From assembly GCF_900143255.1 (NCBI RefSeq), contig NZ_FRDI01000003.1, positions 124,001 to 188,000 on the forward strand: a DNA stretch of 64,000 nucleotides, in the 5' to 3' direction. The notes under the pieces were generated by a model. The model saw only the letters and a program-made list of their open reading frames with translations, was not told the DNA's origin and made no database searches. Positions 45,759 through 55,347 of the stretch are shown here, piece after piece. Made by a program: the position numbers and the translations under genes. This DNA comes from Desulfovibrio litoralis DSM 11393. Its GTDB lineage: Bacteria > Desulfobacterota > Desulfovibrionia > Desulfovibrionales > Desulfovibrionaceae. Each line of letters starts with the position of its first letter. The stretch's first letter is position 1.

Positions 45759-46838
45759 TTATTCGTCGTCTACCAAAGAGTTTTCTCGATATGACTCCAA
45801 GTGTCTACGCATAATCCAGTTTCCAAGGGGTTCAACTTCGCCAAGCTTTGCTATTTTAAACCACTCTATTTCGCTTGAAGTTGCTTCTTTTATTTTTCCC
45901 CACTCAATAAACTGAATACCGACCTCGATATGTTGCTTGGCAAAATCAATAAAAGGATTTTGAACCTTACAATGAAACAAAAGTCTTAAGCGGGTATTTT
46001 GTTCAGGCTCTAACAAATCAAGCAATAAAACCAAACGCTCGCCGATATTAAACTCTAATGAAGAGTTTTCCGCATCTTCTTTGCGAACCGTGATGCGTCC
46101 GCCACCTGCGGAAATATCTTTAAGTTCAACTTGATTTACTCGCCCCGGAACCAAAGCTAAAACAGGGCGACCACAAAGTTTTATATCACTGGGTAAAGCA
46201 CCTGTAATCGGGTCAGTTTGCCAAATTGCAAGACCCATAACATGCTCCACAGACGGAGTAATGCGTAAAAAATTGCGTTTTTGTTTAGTTTCAAGGTGGC
46301 TTGGAATGCGAAAACTCAACATCCACGTACTGTCTCTGAGCTTGCGTATTCCGTCAATTACAGAGCGAAAAGAATAAAAGACATATTTTTTATTTTCATT
46401 TTTTACTTTAAAATATAACTCAGCGTCTCTTCCAAGCCAAGAACTTGAAAGATTTTCTATATCAGCACAATCAAAATTTAATACACCTGAACCAACAGAG
46501 CTTAAAGCTGTTACAATTCCGGGGCGACGAGTTCCGTTTTCTTCAACAGGGAAAGTAATTTCATAACGAGCTCTTTGATCAATAGAATCGTTAAAAATTT
46601 TATTCAACTCTGAGGGGTTTATAATCCAATCATAAGGAATATATTTTTTGCGAGAATTACGATAAGCAATTATTGCCATACCGAGTAAGGCAATGGCGAT
46701 CACTCCAAGCAATATAAAAAATATATCACCCAGATTAGCGTAAGAAACACTTCTTTCTTCAAAAGTTTTTTTGACAAGAGCGTAAACACTTTCAGTGCTT
46801 TTAAGCTGATTAAGCGGAATAAACAAGTGTTCTAACAT
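45759..46838 (-). CDS. Membrane-anchored PilZ-domain protein
   Basis: A 359-residue protein with one membrane helix near the N-terminus (IFFILLGVIAIALLGMAIIAY, about residues 39-59), a first cytoplasmic beta domain (about 85-180), then a PilZ-like domain. The c-di-GMP-binding signature is visible as KQKRNFLR (RxxxR, near 186) and ELKDISAGGGRI (D/NxSxxG, near 238). This fits a cyclic-di-GMP receptor linked to motility or surface behaviour, in a cell with flagella. The layout, an N-terminal domain plus PilZ, resembles YcgR-like proteins but with an added anchor. Confidence 0.75.
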   Translation of the reverse strand: MLEHLFIPLNQLKSTESVYALVKKTFEERSVSYANLGDIFFILLGVIAIALLGMAIIAYRNSRKKYIPYDWIINPSELNKIFNDSIDQRARYEITFPVEENGTRRPGIVTALSSVGSGVLNFDCADIENLSSSWLGRDAELYFKVKNENKKYVFYSFRSVIDGIRKLRDSTWMLSFRIPSHLETKQKRNFLRITPSVEHVMGLAIWQTDPITGALPSDIKLCGRPVLALVPGRVNQVELKDISAGGGRITVRKEDAENSSLEFNIGERLVLLLDLLEPEQNTRLRLLFHCKVQNPFIDFAKQHIEVGIQFIEWGKIKEATSSEIEWFKIAKLGEVEPLGNWIMRRHLESYRENSLVDDE

Positions 46839-46989
46839 GCCGAACCTACCGAGAACAGAAATTTAATTAATAAAAAATCTACTAATCATACGAAAAACTG
46901 CAATATTCAAAATTTATTTTACTATGACATTATTACACAATATTTTACTAAAGTTCAACATTTTTTATCTTAAAACCATACTTTATATC

Positions 46990-47505
46990 TTATCTACACT
47001 TTTTAAAAAAAACTTTAAGTATTTCTTCGCTTTTTTCTTCTTTTATACCACCAAGCTCCCAAATATTATCATGCAAAAAACAATCAAGCTCAAAACCGTT
47101 TAGGCGAGAACTGATTGCCCCTGTTTTAGGTTCTTTTGCTCCCCAAACAATACCTTTTAAGCGAGCATTAAAAATTGCACTCAAACACATCAAACATGGT
47201 TCTAGACTAACTATCAAATAACATTCACAAAGTCTATAGCTTTTAATTCTTTGCGCGGCTTCCCTTAATGCTAAAATTTCAGCATGTGCCGTTGGGTCAT
47301 TATTGCTTATACACCTATTTCCAGTTTTAGCAAGAATATCTCCACTCTTATCAACAATAATAGCTCCAACAGGAACTTCATTTAAAGACGCACTGTACTC
47401 TGCCTCTATTAAAGCAAGATCCATCAACTCTTCCCAGGTTTTCCAGGGAGGCGGAGGCTGGGGAATAATTCGCTTAGGAAAGCGTTCATTCTCACTTAAA
47501 ATCAT
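46990..47505 (-). CDS. tadA: tRNA-specific adenosine deaminase TadA
   Basis: Zinc enzyme converting A34 to inosine in tRNA-Arg(ACG). The 171-residue protein has the deaminase signature HAEILALREA (zinc-ligand His and catalytic Glu) and PCLMC (two Cys ligands), with VPVGAIIVDKSG upstream. A 30-residue Pro-rich N-terminal extension (residues 5-35) precedes the core. It lies 5 bp behind the LOG-family gene, on the same strand, so the two are cotranscribed. A guanine or cytosine deaminase is less likely given SLEPCLMCLSAI. Confidence 0.88.
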   Translation of the reverse strand: MILSENERFPKRIIPQPPPPWKTWEELMDLALIEAEYSASLNEVPVGAIIVDKSGDILAKTGNRCISNNDPTAHAEILALREAAQRIKSYRLCECYLIVSLEPCLMCLSAIFNARLKGIVWGAKEPKTGAISSRLNGFELDCFLHDNIWELGGIKEEKSEEILKVFFKKCR

Positions 47506-47510
47506 ATTTT

Positions 47511-48176
47511 TTAACGATGAGCTTTAAAAAATTCAAGAACTTCTTCCGGGGTATCTTTAATCGCCAAAAGATCAAGCTCATGAGGACTCATAAACCCTTC
47601 ACTCACCATTTTATCTTTTAACCAATCGATTAATCCGCCCCAAAATTCATTTTTATAAAGCACAATAGGAAAAGGTTTTATTCTTGCTGTTTGCATCAAG
47701 ACAAAAGCTTCTGTCAACTCATCAAGAGTCCCCATTCCCCCCGGCATAACGACGTAACCCGACGCATATTTTATAAACATAAGTTTACGAATAAAAAAAT
47801 AACGAAAGGTCAGCTGGGTTTTCATAAAAAAATTTGTTTTTTGTTCATGAGGCAAATAGATATGAAGCCCTATAGATTGGCCGCCACCTTCGCTTGCACC
47901 TCTATTTCCGGCTTCCATTATTCCGGGGCCACCTCCGGTGATAATTCCAAAACCCGATTCTGCCAAAAGCTTGGCGATTTGTCTTGTTTCTTCGTATAAA
48001 GGGTGATCTTCTTTGACTCTTGCCGAACCAAAAATAGAAATACAAGACTCTTTAATTTTTCCTAAAACCTCAAAACCCTCGACTATTTCCGCCATTATTT
48101 TAAACAAACGCCAAGAATCAAGGCTTAAAGAGTCGATTGCGTTATTTCCGTTACAGTCGTTTTTTATTGGTTCCAT
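47511..48176 (-). CDS. LOG-family protein (TIGR00730)
   Basis: A 221-residue Rossmann-like protein with the LOG signature GGGPGIMEAGNRGASEGGG (near residue 80-98) and PGGMGTLDELTE (near 146-157). Characterised members cleave nucleoside 5'-monophosphates such as cytokinin ribotides to the base and ribose 5-phosphate. In bacteria the physiological substrate is often unknown, and an AMP- or nucleotide-salvage role is possible. It forms an operon with tadA. Confidence 0.88.
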   Translation of the reverse strand: MEPIKNDCNGNNAIDSLSLDSWRLFKIMAEIVEGFEVLGKIKESCISIFGSARVKEDHPLYEETRQIAKLLAESGFGIITGGGPGIMEAGNRGASEGGGQSIGLHIYLPHEQKTNFFMKTQLTFRYFFIRKLMFIKYASGYVVMPGGMGTLDELTEAFVLMQTARIKPFPIVLYKNEFWGGLIDWLKDKMVSEGFMSPHELDLLAIKDTPEEVLEFFKAHR

Positions 48177-48211
48177 TTTTCTTTACCAAAGTTCCCATCT
48201 TTTATAGAGTT

Positions 48212-49234
48212 TTAACGAATATAGTAGTGAAATATTTCTTTTAATTGATTTAATTTTAAATCATTACTTAAAGCGAGCATTAAAAGTATTCTGGCTTTTT
48301 GTGCCGACAAACTTCCACCGAGAATAATACCTTGTTTTTCCATAGTCGCAGCCCCGCCACGATAACCATAAACAGGCCAAACCCCACCCTCTATACAGCG
48401 AGAGGTTAACACGATCGGCACATTGGCTTTAAGCGTTTTTTCAACTTCACTCAAAGCAGAAATCGGAATATTTCCCGCCCCTAATGCTTCTATAACGATA
48501 CCATCTGCCCCGCTTTCTCTAGCACACGCAATAAACTTTCCGTCCATTCCGGGAGCTAACGCAATAAGTTCAACCTTAGCTTTAATTTTTTCAACCTCTA
48601 AAGTCGGAGACGCCACGGGTATACGGGTTAAAGCGATACAATCACCCACACAAACGCCGATTGCTCCGGTTCCGGGGCTATCAAACGAATTAATGCTCAT
48701 TGAGTGTACCTTTGTTACCTCTCTTGCCGAGTAAAGTTTATCAGCCATCAAAACAGCCACACCACATTCTTTCGGTAAAGGTAACAAACAGGCTTTTATC
48801 GCCATAATTAAATTTCTAAAACCATCATAGCCTTCTTCATCAAAAGAACGCATTGCCCCCGTAACTACAACAGGTTTATCGAGCTTTAAAGTAACATCAA
48901 GCAAAAACGCGGTTTCTTCCATGCAATCAGTGCCATGGCTAACCACAACGCCGCAAATATCATCTCGCTTAGCTATTTCAGCCACTTCAGACGACAATTC
49001 AAGCATATGTTCAGGGCTTATATGTGGGCTTGGAAGATCGCCCCAATGAACCAATTCAAGCTGTAGATTAGGAATATTTTTATGAATACTCTGGCTTAAC
49101 TCATTAACCAAATCAACAGGAACAACCCCTTGATCAGGCAAACTACGCATTGCAATCGTTCCACCGGTAAAAAAAACAGCCACACGTTTGTTGGCTGTTG
49201 TAAGTTTTTTTTCTTGAACAATACAATTTAACAT
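48212..49234 (-). CDS. L-asparaginase
   Basis: A 340-residue hydrolase converting asparagine to aspartate and ammonia. The first catalytic Thr is in VFFTGGTIAM (near residue 24) and the second motif is VVSHGTDCMEETAFLL (Thr-Asp pair near 95). GAMRSFDEEGYDG and SRCIEGG follow the family order. No signal peptide is present, so it is probably the cytoplasmic type. The ATG at 49234 is chosen over a TTG three codons upstream; neither has a clear Shine-Dalgarno sequence. Confidence 0.87.
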   Translation of the reverse strand: MLNCIVQEKKLTTANKRVAVFFTGGTIAMRSLPDQGVVPVDLVNELSQSIHKNIPNLQLELVHWGDLPSPHISPEHMLELSSEVAEIAKRDDICGVVVSHGTDCMEETAFLLDVTLKLDKPVVVTGAMRSFDEEGYDGFRNLIMAIKACLLPLPKECGVAVLMADKLYSAREVTKVHSMSINSFDSPGTGAIGVCVGDCIALTRIPVASPTLEVEKIKAKVELIALAPGMDGKFIACARESGADGIVIEALGAGNIPISALSEVEKTLKANVPIVLTSRCIEGGVWPVYGYRGGAATMEKQGIILGGSLSAQKARILLMLALSNDLKLNQLKEIFHYYIR

Positions 49235-49261
49235 AATAGACAATTCACAAAAATTTATTTG

Positions 49262-49783
49262 CTATAAAACCCTGCGTGCCGCAATCAGCTTATTCTGCCA
49301 ATATTTTGAGAAAATAGAGTCTTCCCTAACGCTTTCACCTTTTCTTGGACTGTGAATAAAGTTTCCGTCTCCCGTATAAATACCGGAATGATAACCGCGT
49401 CGTATTTTAAAAACAACAACATCACCCGGTTTTAATGAGCTAACGTTTAACTTATCACCAACAGCACCCTGTTCTCTCGCTGTTCGTGGCATATCTTTAC
49501 CATATTTGGCAAAAGTCCAACAGACGAAACCTGAACAATCAAAGCCATTAGGATTGGTACCGCCGAGTTTATAGCGTGTTCCGATCATGCTACGGGCAGT
49601 ATTGACCACGGCTTCACCTTTTGTATTGGATTTAACAATAATAGGTGCAGTCGAAGCCGGATGTTTTGCACACCCTGCCTGCATCAAAAAAGTTGGAACA
49701 CAAAGTAAAACCAACAGCAGTAAGTTTTTATTTATAAAAAGCCTTTTAAAACAACACGTTATGGATATAAAGTTCTTTTTCAT
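49262..49783 (-). CDS. NlpC/P60-family cell-wall hydrolase lipoprotein
   Basis: A 173-residue lipoprotein with a signal segment (about residues 18-37) and lipobox MQAGC, then an NlpC/P60 endopeptidase domain. The catalytic Cys is in NGFDCSGFVCW, the His in GYHSGIYTGDG, and the third polar residue is likely the next His in NFIHSPRKG. Such enzymes cleave D-gamma-glutamyl-meso-diaminopimelate bonds in peptidoglycan. The ATG at 49783 is preferred over a TTG six codons earlier. It lies 27 bp upstream of the asparaginase gene on the same strand. Confidence 0.88.
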   Translation of the reverse strand: MKKNFISITCCFKRLFINKNLLLLVLLCVPTFLMQAGCAKHPASTAPIIVKSNTKGEAVVNTARSMIGTRYKLGGTNPNGFDCSGFVCWTFAKYGKDMPRTAREQGAVGDKLNVSSLKPGDVVVFKIRRGYHSGIYTGDGNFIHSPRKGESVREDSIFSKYWQNKLIAARRVL

Positions 49784-49958
49784 GTTGGGAATATAACACA
49801 AGTAAAAAACGAAGTCTAGAAAAAATATAGGTTATTGAAAGATTTTTTTCTTTAGGAAAAATCTAAAAACTGCCATGAACGCAATTTCTATAGGTATCCT
49901 TTAGTAAAAGTTTATAATTTATATTTCCAAACAAAACTATTCACCACATTTTTTTGAG

Positions 49959-51713
49959 CTAATAAAAACTAAATTTCATATCTTCGACATACGCATCGAT
50001 AAAAGCTTGTTGCCTAGCTAATTCCAATTCTTTTATATTAGTTATCCAAGTTAAAATACGCTCTCGGGTTTCAGGATATTTCAAAAACAACTTTGCCCCA
50101 CTAAGCGAGCTGTTGCCTATATTCTTTACTAAATTTCCACCGCCCAAAGGTAAAAAACCAAGAGTCTCCAAGTTTTCCACAGCAATATATTTACCTAAAG
50201 CCCCGGCAAGAAAAAAATGTTTAAGGTCTTTAAACTGAATACCGCCACTGTTTAAAAGGCTCTTAACCGCCAAACTAAACGCCGCCTTTACCTTGAGAAT
50301 TTCTTCTATATCAACAGAACTTAAATATAATTTATCATCAAGTTTTAAATAAGTGCCTTTCACCTGATCGTTGATTAAGCGTTCTTCACCATTTTGCAAG
50401 AGAACTTTTTTCGCCAAGGGGTGAAATATTTCATTATTTTTTTTGAACAAACCGTTTGCATCAATAATATTAAGCTGTAATAAATGAGCCAATAAGTTTA
50501 AATAGGCTGTTGCCGTTAAACCTTCTTTTTTTACCGCATAACTTGTTGAATGCATTTCTGTTTGTTGCAGTTTATGAGCCAAAAGCCCCTGAGGACTCAA
50601 ACTAAAACTCGAAATTATCCCGGGGCTTGCCATAGCACCGCAAGATAGCCCTATTCCTTCAAGTGCAGGTCCCATCGGCACACTGCTAATTATCGCATCA
50701 TCAGGACCAAGACACAATACAAACTCTCCGTTTGTTCCCAAGTCTGCTAAAATAAAAGGATATTCAGGTTTAACCAAAGCTTCATCAAAAAAATTTTCTT
50801 TTTTATCGACATATTCTTTGCCAAATAAAATAAAGGCAATGCCCGCCGAAATATCGCCTCCGACAAAAGGACTCAGCAAGGGAGCAACCCAAATAGGCGG
50901 CAAGCCCTCAAGATATTCGTAACACCCACCCCGATAAGTTAGATTATAAGGAGCCGCCGCCAATCTTTGCGGGTCTTTGTTTAAAGTCAAATAAGTCATC
51001 ACGGAGTTCGCCGCCAAACACAATTCTTTGGGGCGAGGAAAACCCTCGTCGGTCAAGTCGTTCAAAATTCGGCGAAAACTATCCAAAGTTACATTTTGCA
51101 ATTGCCTACGTTTTTCAAGTGTATTTGCGAAAGCCAAACGAGAAATTACGTCTGCACCTGCTCCCATTTGAGGGTTTAAAAAAACGCCTTCAACTTTTTG
51201 CTGTTGACTTTGTTGTTTTATGTTTTGCAAATTAGCATTATTATCTTGAGAGTTTACAGACCAATACACAGAGGTTGAACCTAAATCTATTGCCAATGTT
51301 ACATTTTGGTCTTCAACCAGTTGATTTTTAGCTACTTTGTGTGTTGTCCTTGCCAAACGTGCATATTTTGGCAACGCAAGATATAAAGGTTCATCTTCTA
51401 TTTTTCTTAAACAAGAAAGTCGCCAACCCGCTTTAATATCTTCCGCACTCAGCTTATTTAGCTCTTGATTCAAGGGTTTCGGCGGATTTTCAAGAAAGCG
51501 AATTCGACACAAAGTACAAGAGCCAAGCCCGGAACATAAAGGTAAAGGTTCAAGCAACCCTGATAAATAAATAACCTGAGATAAAAACTCTTCTTTATCG
51601 GCCTTTATTTGCAAAATATTACACTCTTCCGTCTCCAAAAGTTGCCTATCTAGCTTAATATTTTGGATATTTTCCTTGTTTTTCGGAATAAGTACAAGTT
51701 TTAAGTCTGTCAT
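49959..51713 (-). CDS. ASKHA-domain [2Fe-2S] protein (corrinoid-activator-like)
   Basis: A 584-residue protein with a short N-terminal ferredoxin-like domain (Cys ligands in PLCSGLGSCTLCRIRF, with a fourth in LSCLRKI). An ATPase domain of the ASKHA type follows: LAIDLGSTSVYWSV near residue 138, LADLGTNGEFVL near 328, SCGAMASPGI and a LAGALGKYI stretch. Relatives such as RACo/AcsV reductively reactivate corrinoid methyltransferase proteins. The partner here is not adjacent and the role is inferred from the domain pair. It follows the Fur-family gene by 3 bp and may share its transcript. Confidence 0.8.
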   Translation of the reverse strand: MTDLKLVLIPKNKENIQNIKLDRQLLETEECNILQIKADKEEFLSQVIYLSGLLEPLPLCSGLGSCTLCRIRFLENPPKPLNQELNKLSAEDIKAGWRLSCLRKIEDEPLYLALPKYARLARTTHKVAKNQLVEDQNVTLAIDLGSTSVYWSVNSQDNNANLQNIKQQSQQQKVEGVFLNPQMGAGADVISRLAFANTLEKRRQLQNVTLDSFRRILNDLTDEGFPRPKELCLAANSVMTYLTLNKDPQRLAAAPYNLTYRGGCYEYLEGLPPIWVAPLLSPFVGGDISAGIAFILFGKEYVDKKENFFDEALVKPEYPFILADLGTNGEFVLCLGPDDAIISSVPMGPALEGIGLSCGAMASPGIISSFSLSPQGLLAHKLQQTEMHSTSYAVKKEGLTATAYLNLLAHLLQLNIIDANGLFKKNNEIFHPLAKKVLLQNGEERLINDQVKGTYLKLDDKLYLSSVDIEEILKVKAAFSLAVKSLLNSGGIQFKDLKHFFLAGALGKYIAVENLETLGFLPLGGGNLVKNIGNSSLSGAKLFLKYPETRERILTWITNIKELELARQQAFIDAYVEDMKFSFY

Positions 51714-51716
51714 ATC

Positions 51717-52154
51717 CTAAATCTTTTTTCGACAATCAGCACACACACCATATAAATACATACGGTGTGAGGTTAAATCAAAGTCATATTTTTTTGCCAA
51801 CTCTTTTTGACGTTGTTCAATCAATTCATCAACAAATTCAAAAATTTTCCCACAAACCGTACAAATTAAGTGATCATGGTGTTTTTTTCCGCTATCATCA
51901 ACTTCATAGCGAGTAAGACCATCTCCAAAATGTATTTCATGGGCAATTCCCGCCTCGCAAAGCAATTTCATGGTGCGATAAACTGTTGCCTGTCCTACTG
52001 AGCTATCAATGCTTTTTATTTTTTCATAAAGCTCTTCCGTGCTTAAATGTCCATCAGAATTTAAAAAAACATCAAAGATTAAATTACGCTGATGTGTATG
52101 TTTTAAAGACTTAAGGGCAATAAAATCATCAAAGCGTTTTTGCAGTTTTTTCAT
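51717..52154 (-). CDS. Fur-family metal-responsive regulator
   Basis: A 145-residue repressor with an N-terminal winged helix (THQRNLIFDVFL, then VGQATVYRTMKLLCEAG as the recognition part) and a C-terminal metal/dimer domain. Metal-binding features are HHDHLICTVCGKIFEF (first CxxC) and GVCADCRKKI (second CxxC). The type (Fur, PerR or Zur) cannot be settled from sequence; the HHDH motif is common to Fur and PerR. The ATG at 52154 follows a GAGGTG site. It heads a small unit with the ASKHA protein. Confidence 0.9.
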   Translation of the reverse strand: MKKLQKRFDDFIALKSLKHTHQRNLIFDVFLNSDGHLSTEELYEKIKSIDSSVGQATVYRTMKLLCEAGIAHEIHFGDGLTRYEVDDSGKKHHDHLICTVCGKIFEFVDELIEQRQKELAKKYDFDLTSHRMYLYGVCADCRKKI

Positions 52155-52209
52155 CTCACACCTCAAAATTAAGCATTATTTAATCTTAAAAAAATAACCA
52201 TTTCAAACT

Positions 52210-53043
52210 TTAACCTTTTTGGCTTTCTTTTGCTGAATCTTCTTCCATCTTTTTACCTTTTTGATATGCAGCAAAGACAGCTTCTATTAACTTACCTTTT
52301 ATTCCGTCGCTATCAAATTTATTGATTCCCGCAATTGTCATTCCACCCGGAGAACAAACTTCTTCTCTCAAAACAGATAAATGCTTTCCGCTTTCTTTTG
52401 CCAAAACAACGCTACCGTAAAACAAATCAACAACCATCAAGGTGCTTTCTGCCCTGCTGAGCCCTAAACTTACACCGGCTTCAACCAAAGCCTCCATTTG
52501 ATAAAAGACATAAGCCGGACCACAGCCAATTAACGCCGAAAACGCATTAAATTTAGCTTCGGGCAAAATAACGGCACGCCCCAGACTATTAAATAAGTCA
52601 ACTATAACCTTTTTTTGTATCTCGGAAATTTTAGACTCATCATAACAAATAGCAAAAACCCCCTCGCCTACGGTTGCCGGCGTATTCGGCATAACTCGAA
52701 AAACGACGGTATTGTTACAAGAAGCTTTTTCCAAAGCGTTTAAAGAAACACCGGCAGCAATAGAAACTATTACCTTATCTTTTAAAGATTCACCAAGACT
52801 TTCCAATACAGATAAAAGCTGTTGAGGTTTAATTGCAAAAATCAACCAATCAGAAACTTTGACAAGTTCCGCCATGCTTGATGTTCCTTTAACCCCTAAA
52901 GGGCGTAACGCCTCAAGTTTATGTTGATTTCGATCAAAAGCAACCAAACTAAACAAAGCTTGATCAAGAGAACCAAGCCCTTTTAAAATAGCAGACCCCA
53001 TATTTCCACAACCAATAACACCCAAAACAGGTAAACTTGACAT
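52210..53043 (-). CDS. proC: Pyrroline-5-carboxylate reductase
   Basis: Final enzyme of proline synthesis, reducing pyrroline-5-carboxylate with NAD(P)H. The 277-residue protein has the Rossmann loop GVIGCGNMGSAILKGL (near residues 8-23), the conserved FRVMPNTPATVGEG stretch and the C-terminal signature REEVCSPGGMTIAGI. Complete. It lies 29 bp downstream of gpsA on the same strand and ends with a Lys/Glu-rich tail. Confidence 0.95.
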   Translation of the reverse strand: MSSLPVLGVIGCGNMGSAILKGLGSLDQALFSLVAFDRNQHKLEALRPLGVKGTSSMAELVKVSDWLIFAIKPQQLLSVLESLGESLKDKVIVSIAAGVSLNALEKASCNNTVVFRVMPNTPATVGEGVFAICYDESKISEIQKKVIVDLFNSLGRAVILPEAKFNAFSALIGCGPAYVFYQMEALVEAGVSLGLSRAESTLMVVDLFYGSVVLAKESGKHLSVLREEVCSPGGMTIAGINKFDSDGIKGKLIEAVFAAYQKGKKMEEDSAKESQKG

Positions 53044-53072
53044 ATTTATATTCCTAATCGCTTGTTTTAGAT

Positions 53073-54065
53073 TTACTCTGCTTTTAAAGAGCGGCTCATC
53101 AATAGTTTAAAAGCATCCATAGCCGGAACTTTATCGTGAATTACCGAATAAACAGCCTGAGTGATAGGCATTTCGACATCTAGCTGTTTTGCCAAAGAAA
53201 AGGTTGCTTCGGTGGTTTTTATCCCTTCTGCCAAATTTGTCATTTCACGTTCAATCTGTTCAAGATCTTGCCCTTTTGCCAACCGTAAACCGACCTGACG
53301 GTTGCGTGATAAATCTCCCGTACAGGTTAACATAAGGTCGCCTATTCCCGATAATCCCATGAAAGTATTACTTTTTGCCCCCATTTTTTCACCAAGGCGA
53401 GTTATTTCGGCTAAACCTCTGGTAATCAAGGCGGCTCTGGCATTATAACCAAACTCCAAACCATCGCTGATACCTGAGGCGATTGCAATAATATTTTTCA
53501 GAGCACCGCCCAATTCAACGCCTAAAACGTCAGTGCTGGAATATACTCTAAATGATTGATTAGAAAAAACTTCTCTTAGCTTTGAGCCTAATTCCGTATT
53601 TTCACAAGCCAAAGAAACAGCCGTTGGTAAACCACACATAACCTCATAGGCGAAAGAAGGACCGGACAACACAGCATAACGCTGACGCACGGAAGGAACA
53701 AGTTCAAAAGATAAAACCGATAAAGGTTTAAGCGTTTTTAAATCAATCCCCTTACTTGCTACAACAACAGGACAATCAGCCGAAACAAGCCGTAAAAGTT
53801 CGGGTAAAAAAACTTTCAAAACCTGACTCGGCGAAACATAAACAATTAACTCAGCCCCTTTTAAAGAGGCTTCTAAGGTCGAACTAATATTAAGATTATC
53901 GGCTAATTTAAAGCCGGGCAAATAACGAGTATTTTCTCTCTTGGCGTTCATCTCTTTTGCCAATGACGCATTACGCACCCAAAGCCAGACGTTATGCCCA
54001 TTTTTAGCACACAACTGTGCTAACGCCGTTCCCCAGCTTCCGCCTCCGATTACTGCTATTTTCAT
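53073..54065 (-). CDS. gpsA: Glycerol-3-phosphate dehydrogenase [NAD(P)+]
   Basis: Makes glycerol 3-phosphate for phospholipids from dihydroxyacetone phosphate. The 330-residue protein has the N-terminal Rossmann loop GGGSWGTALAQLCAKNGH (8-25), the catalytic Lys region GALKNIIAIASGISDGL and the C-terminal GLSGIGDLMLTCTGDLSRNR motif (near 245-265). All are canonical. It is divergent from ispE across about 110 bp and probably cotranscribed with proC. Confidence 0.95.
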   Translation of the reverse strand: MKIAVIGGGSWGTALAQLCAKNGHNVWLWVRNASLAKEMNAKRENTRYLPGFKLADNLNISSTLEASLKGAELIVYVSPSQVLKVFLPELLRLVSADCPVVVASKGIDLKTLKPLSVLSFELVPSVRQRYAVLSGPSFAYEVMCGLPTAVSLACENTELGSKLREVFSNQSFRVYSSTDVLGVELGGALKNIIAIASGISDGLEFGYNARAALITRGLAEITRLGEKMGAKSNTFMGLSGIGDLMLTCTGDLSRNRQVGLRLAKGQDLEQIEREMTNLAEGIKTTEATFSLAKQLDVEMPITQAVYSVIHDKVPAMDAFKLLMSRSLKAE

Positions 54066-54177
54066 AAATCTGCCTATTCTGTTGAAATATTAATAAAATT
54101 AAGGCATAACTTGAGCTGATTCAAAACAACTCTTATATACATAACAACTTAAACCTAACAAATTAAAACATAAAGCC

Positions 54178-55224
54178 ATGTCAAATCGTGATAATACAAT
54201 AAAAACAGTTAAACAACAAGTCTTTGAACCTGATTTCAGCTTTAAGAATGACTTTGAACAATGGTATCAAAACCCCAAACTTTCTTTACCGTTTATAATA
54301 CAAAGCGGCTGTAAAATAAATCTCTATCTATATATTACCGGTATTTTAGAAAACGGCTATCACTCTTTGGAAACTTTATTTATTCCTCTAAAAAACCCAA
54401 AAGATACAATAACTTTTATATTAGAACATAAAACTTATCCGACAAAACTGCAATTTAGCAGTACAGATAATGGATTAAGCGATGAAAACAATACGCTCAC
54501 CAAAGCTTTTGCAATTTATCAAAAAATAAGAAAACAAACAAGCTTAGAGCAAACCCCTCAATCGACTTTAAAATTGCATCTTGAAAAAAATGTACCTCAA
54601 GGTGCCGGGCTAGGTGGTTCTAGTGCTAATGCGGCTACTCTGATTTTATTTTTGGAATTGCTCTCACGCAAACTCGGCTTAAAACCATTAAGCAATAAAG
54701 AGCTTGTAACAATAGCCGAAACGGTCGGAGCAGATGTTACTATTTTTTTATTTAACCAAACAAGCCTCGCTAAAGGGATAGGCGAAAAGCTCAAACCCGT
54801 TGACAACCCTTTAAAAAATACTTTTTTACTTTTGGTTTATCCCGATATAAAAATTTCAACCCCTTGGGCGTATAAAGCATATGACAAAAACCTTAAAAAT
54901 AACACAATAAAATTTTCAAGCTCAAAAAACATTAAAAAAAATAATCTTTTTTTAAAGAAAGTATTGACAAAAGAAGAGAGTTTCGCTATCTCTCTTTTCT
55001 CGCAAGGCATAAAGAGCTTTAACGATTTTGAAACTGTAGTGTTTGCCGAATATCCAAACTTGTTGAAATTAAAACAACAATTATACGAGATAGGGGCAAG
55101 CTTTGCAGGCATGAGCGGAAGCGGAAGCAGTATTTTCGGAGTGTTTCACTCTGATAAAAACGCAGAAAAAGCTTATCAACTCATTACAAAAACGTATAAA
55201 TCAACTTTTTTGCAGTGCCTTTAA
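54178..55224 (+). CDS. ispE: 4-(cytidine 5'-diphospho)-2-C-methyl-D-erythritol kinase
   Basis: GHMP kinase of the MEP isoprenoid pathway. The ATP-binding loop VPQGAGLGGSSANAATL lies near residue 140, the CKINLYLYITGILENGYH substrate region near 44-61, and the C-terminal GMSGSGSSIFGVF near 313. The 348 residues exceed the usual 280-300; the first 40 (before the Ile-Gln-Ser-Gly-Cys-Lys core) look like an N-terminal extension, and part of it could be an over-long start. The stop codon is only 2 bp before tRNA-Gln, so the tRNA must be cut out of the message. Confidence 0.9.
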   Translation: MSNRDNTIKTVKQQVFEPDFSFKNDFEQWYQNPKLSLPFIIQSGCKINLYLYITGILENGYHSLETLFIPLKNPKDTITFILEHKTYPTKLQFSSTDNGLSDENNTLTKAFAIYQKIRKQTSLEQTPQSTLKLHLEKNVPQGAGLGGSSANAATLILFLELLSRKLGLKPLSNKELVTIAETVGADVTIFLFNQTSLAKGIGEKLKPVDNPLKNTFLLLVYPDIKISTPWAYKAYDKNLKNNTIKFSSSKNIKKNNLFLKKVLTKEESFAISLFSQGIKSFNDFETVVFAEYPNLLKLKQQLYEIGASFAGMSGSGSSIFGVFHSDKNAEKAYQLITKTYKSTFLQCL

Positions 55225-55226
55225 AC

Positions 55227-55303
55227 TGGGGCGTCGCCAAGCTGGTAAGGCAACGGGTTTTGGTCCCGTCATTCCGTGGGTTCGAATCCTCCCGCCCCAG
55301 CCA
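55227..55303 (+). tRNA. tRNA-Gln (anticodon TTG)
   Basis: Folds as a full cloverleaf: acceptor TGGGGCG (55227-55233) with CGCCCCA, the D arm GCC-AAGCTGGTAA-GGC, anticodon loop GTTTTGGTC with TTG, and a T arm with GTTCGAATC. The discriminator is G and CCA is encoded. It lies just behind ispE and ahead of prs. Confidence 0.95.
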
Positions 55304-55318
55304 GTAAAAAATTAAAGA

Positions 55319-55347
55319 CCCGGACGGGATTATCGTCTGGGCTTTTT
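55319..55347 (+). terminator. Terminator after tRNA-Gln
   Basis: CCCGGACG (55319-55326) pairs with CGTCTGGG (55334-55341, one G-U), followed by CTTTTT. It ends the ispE-tRNA-Gln transcript. Confidence 0.8.
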
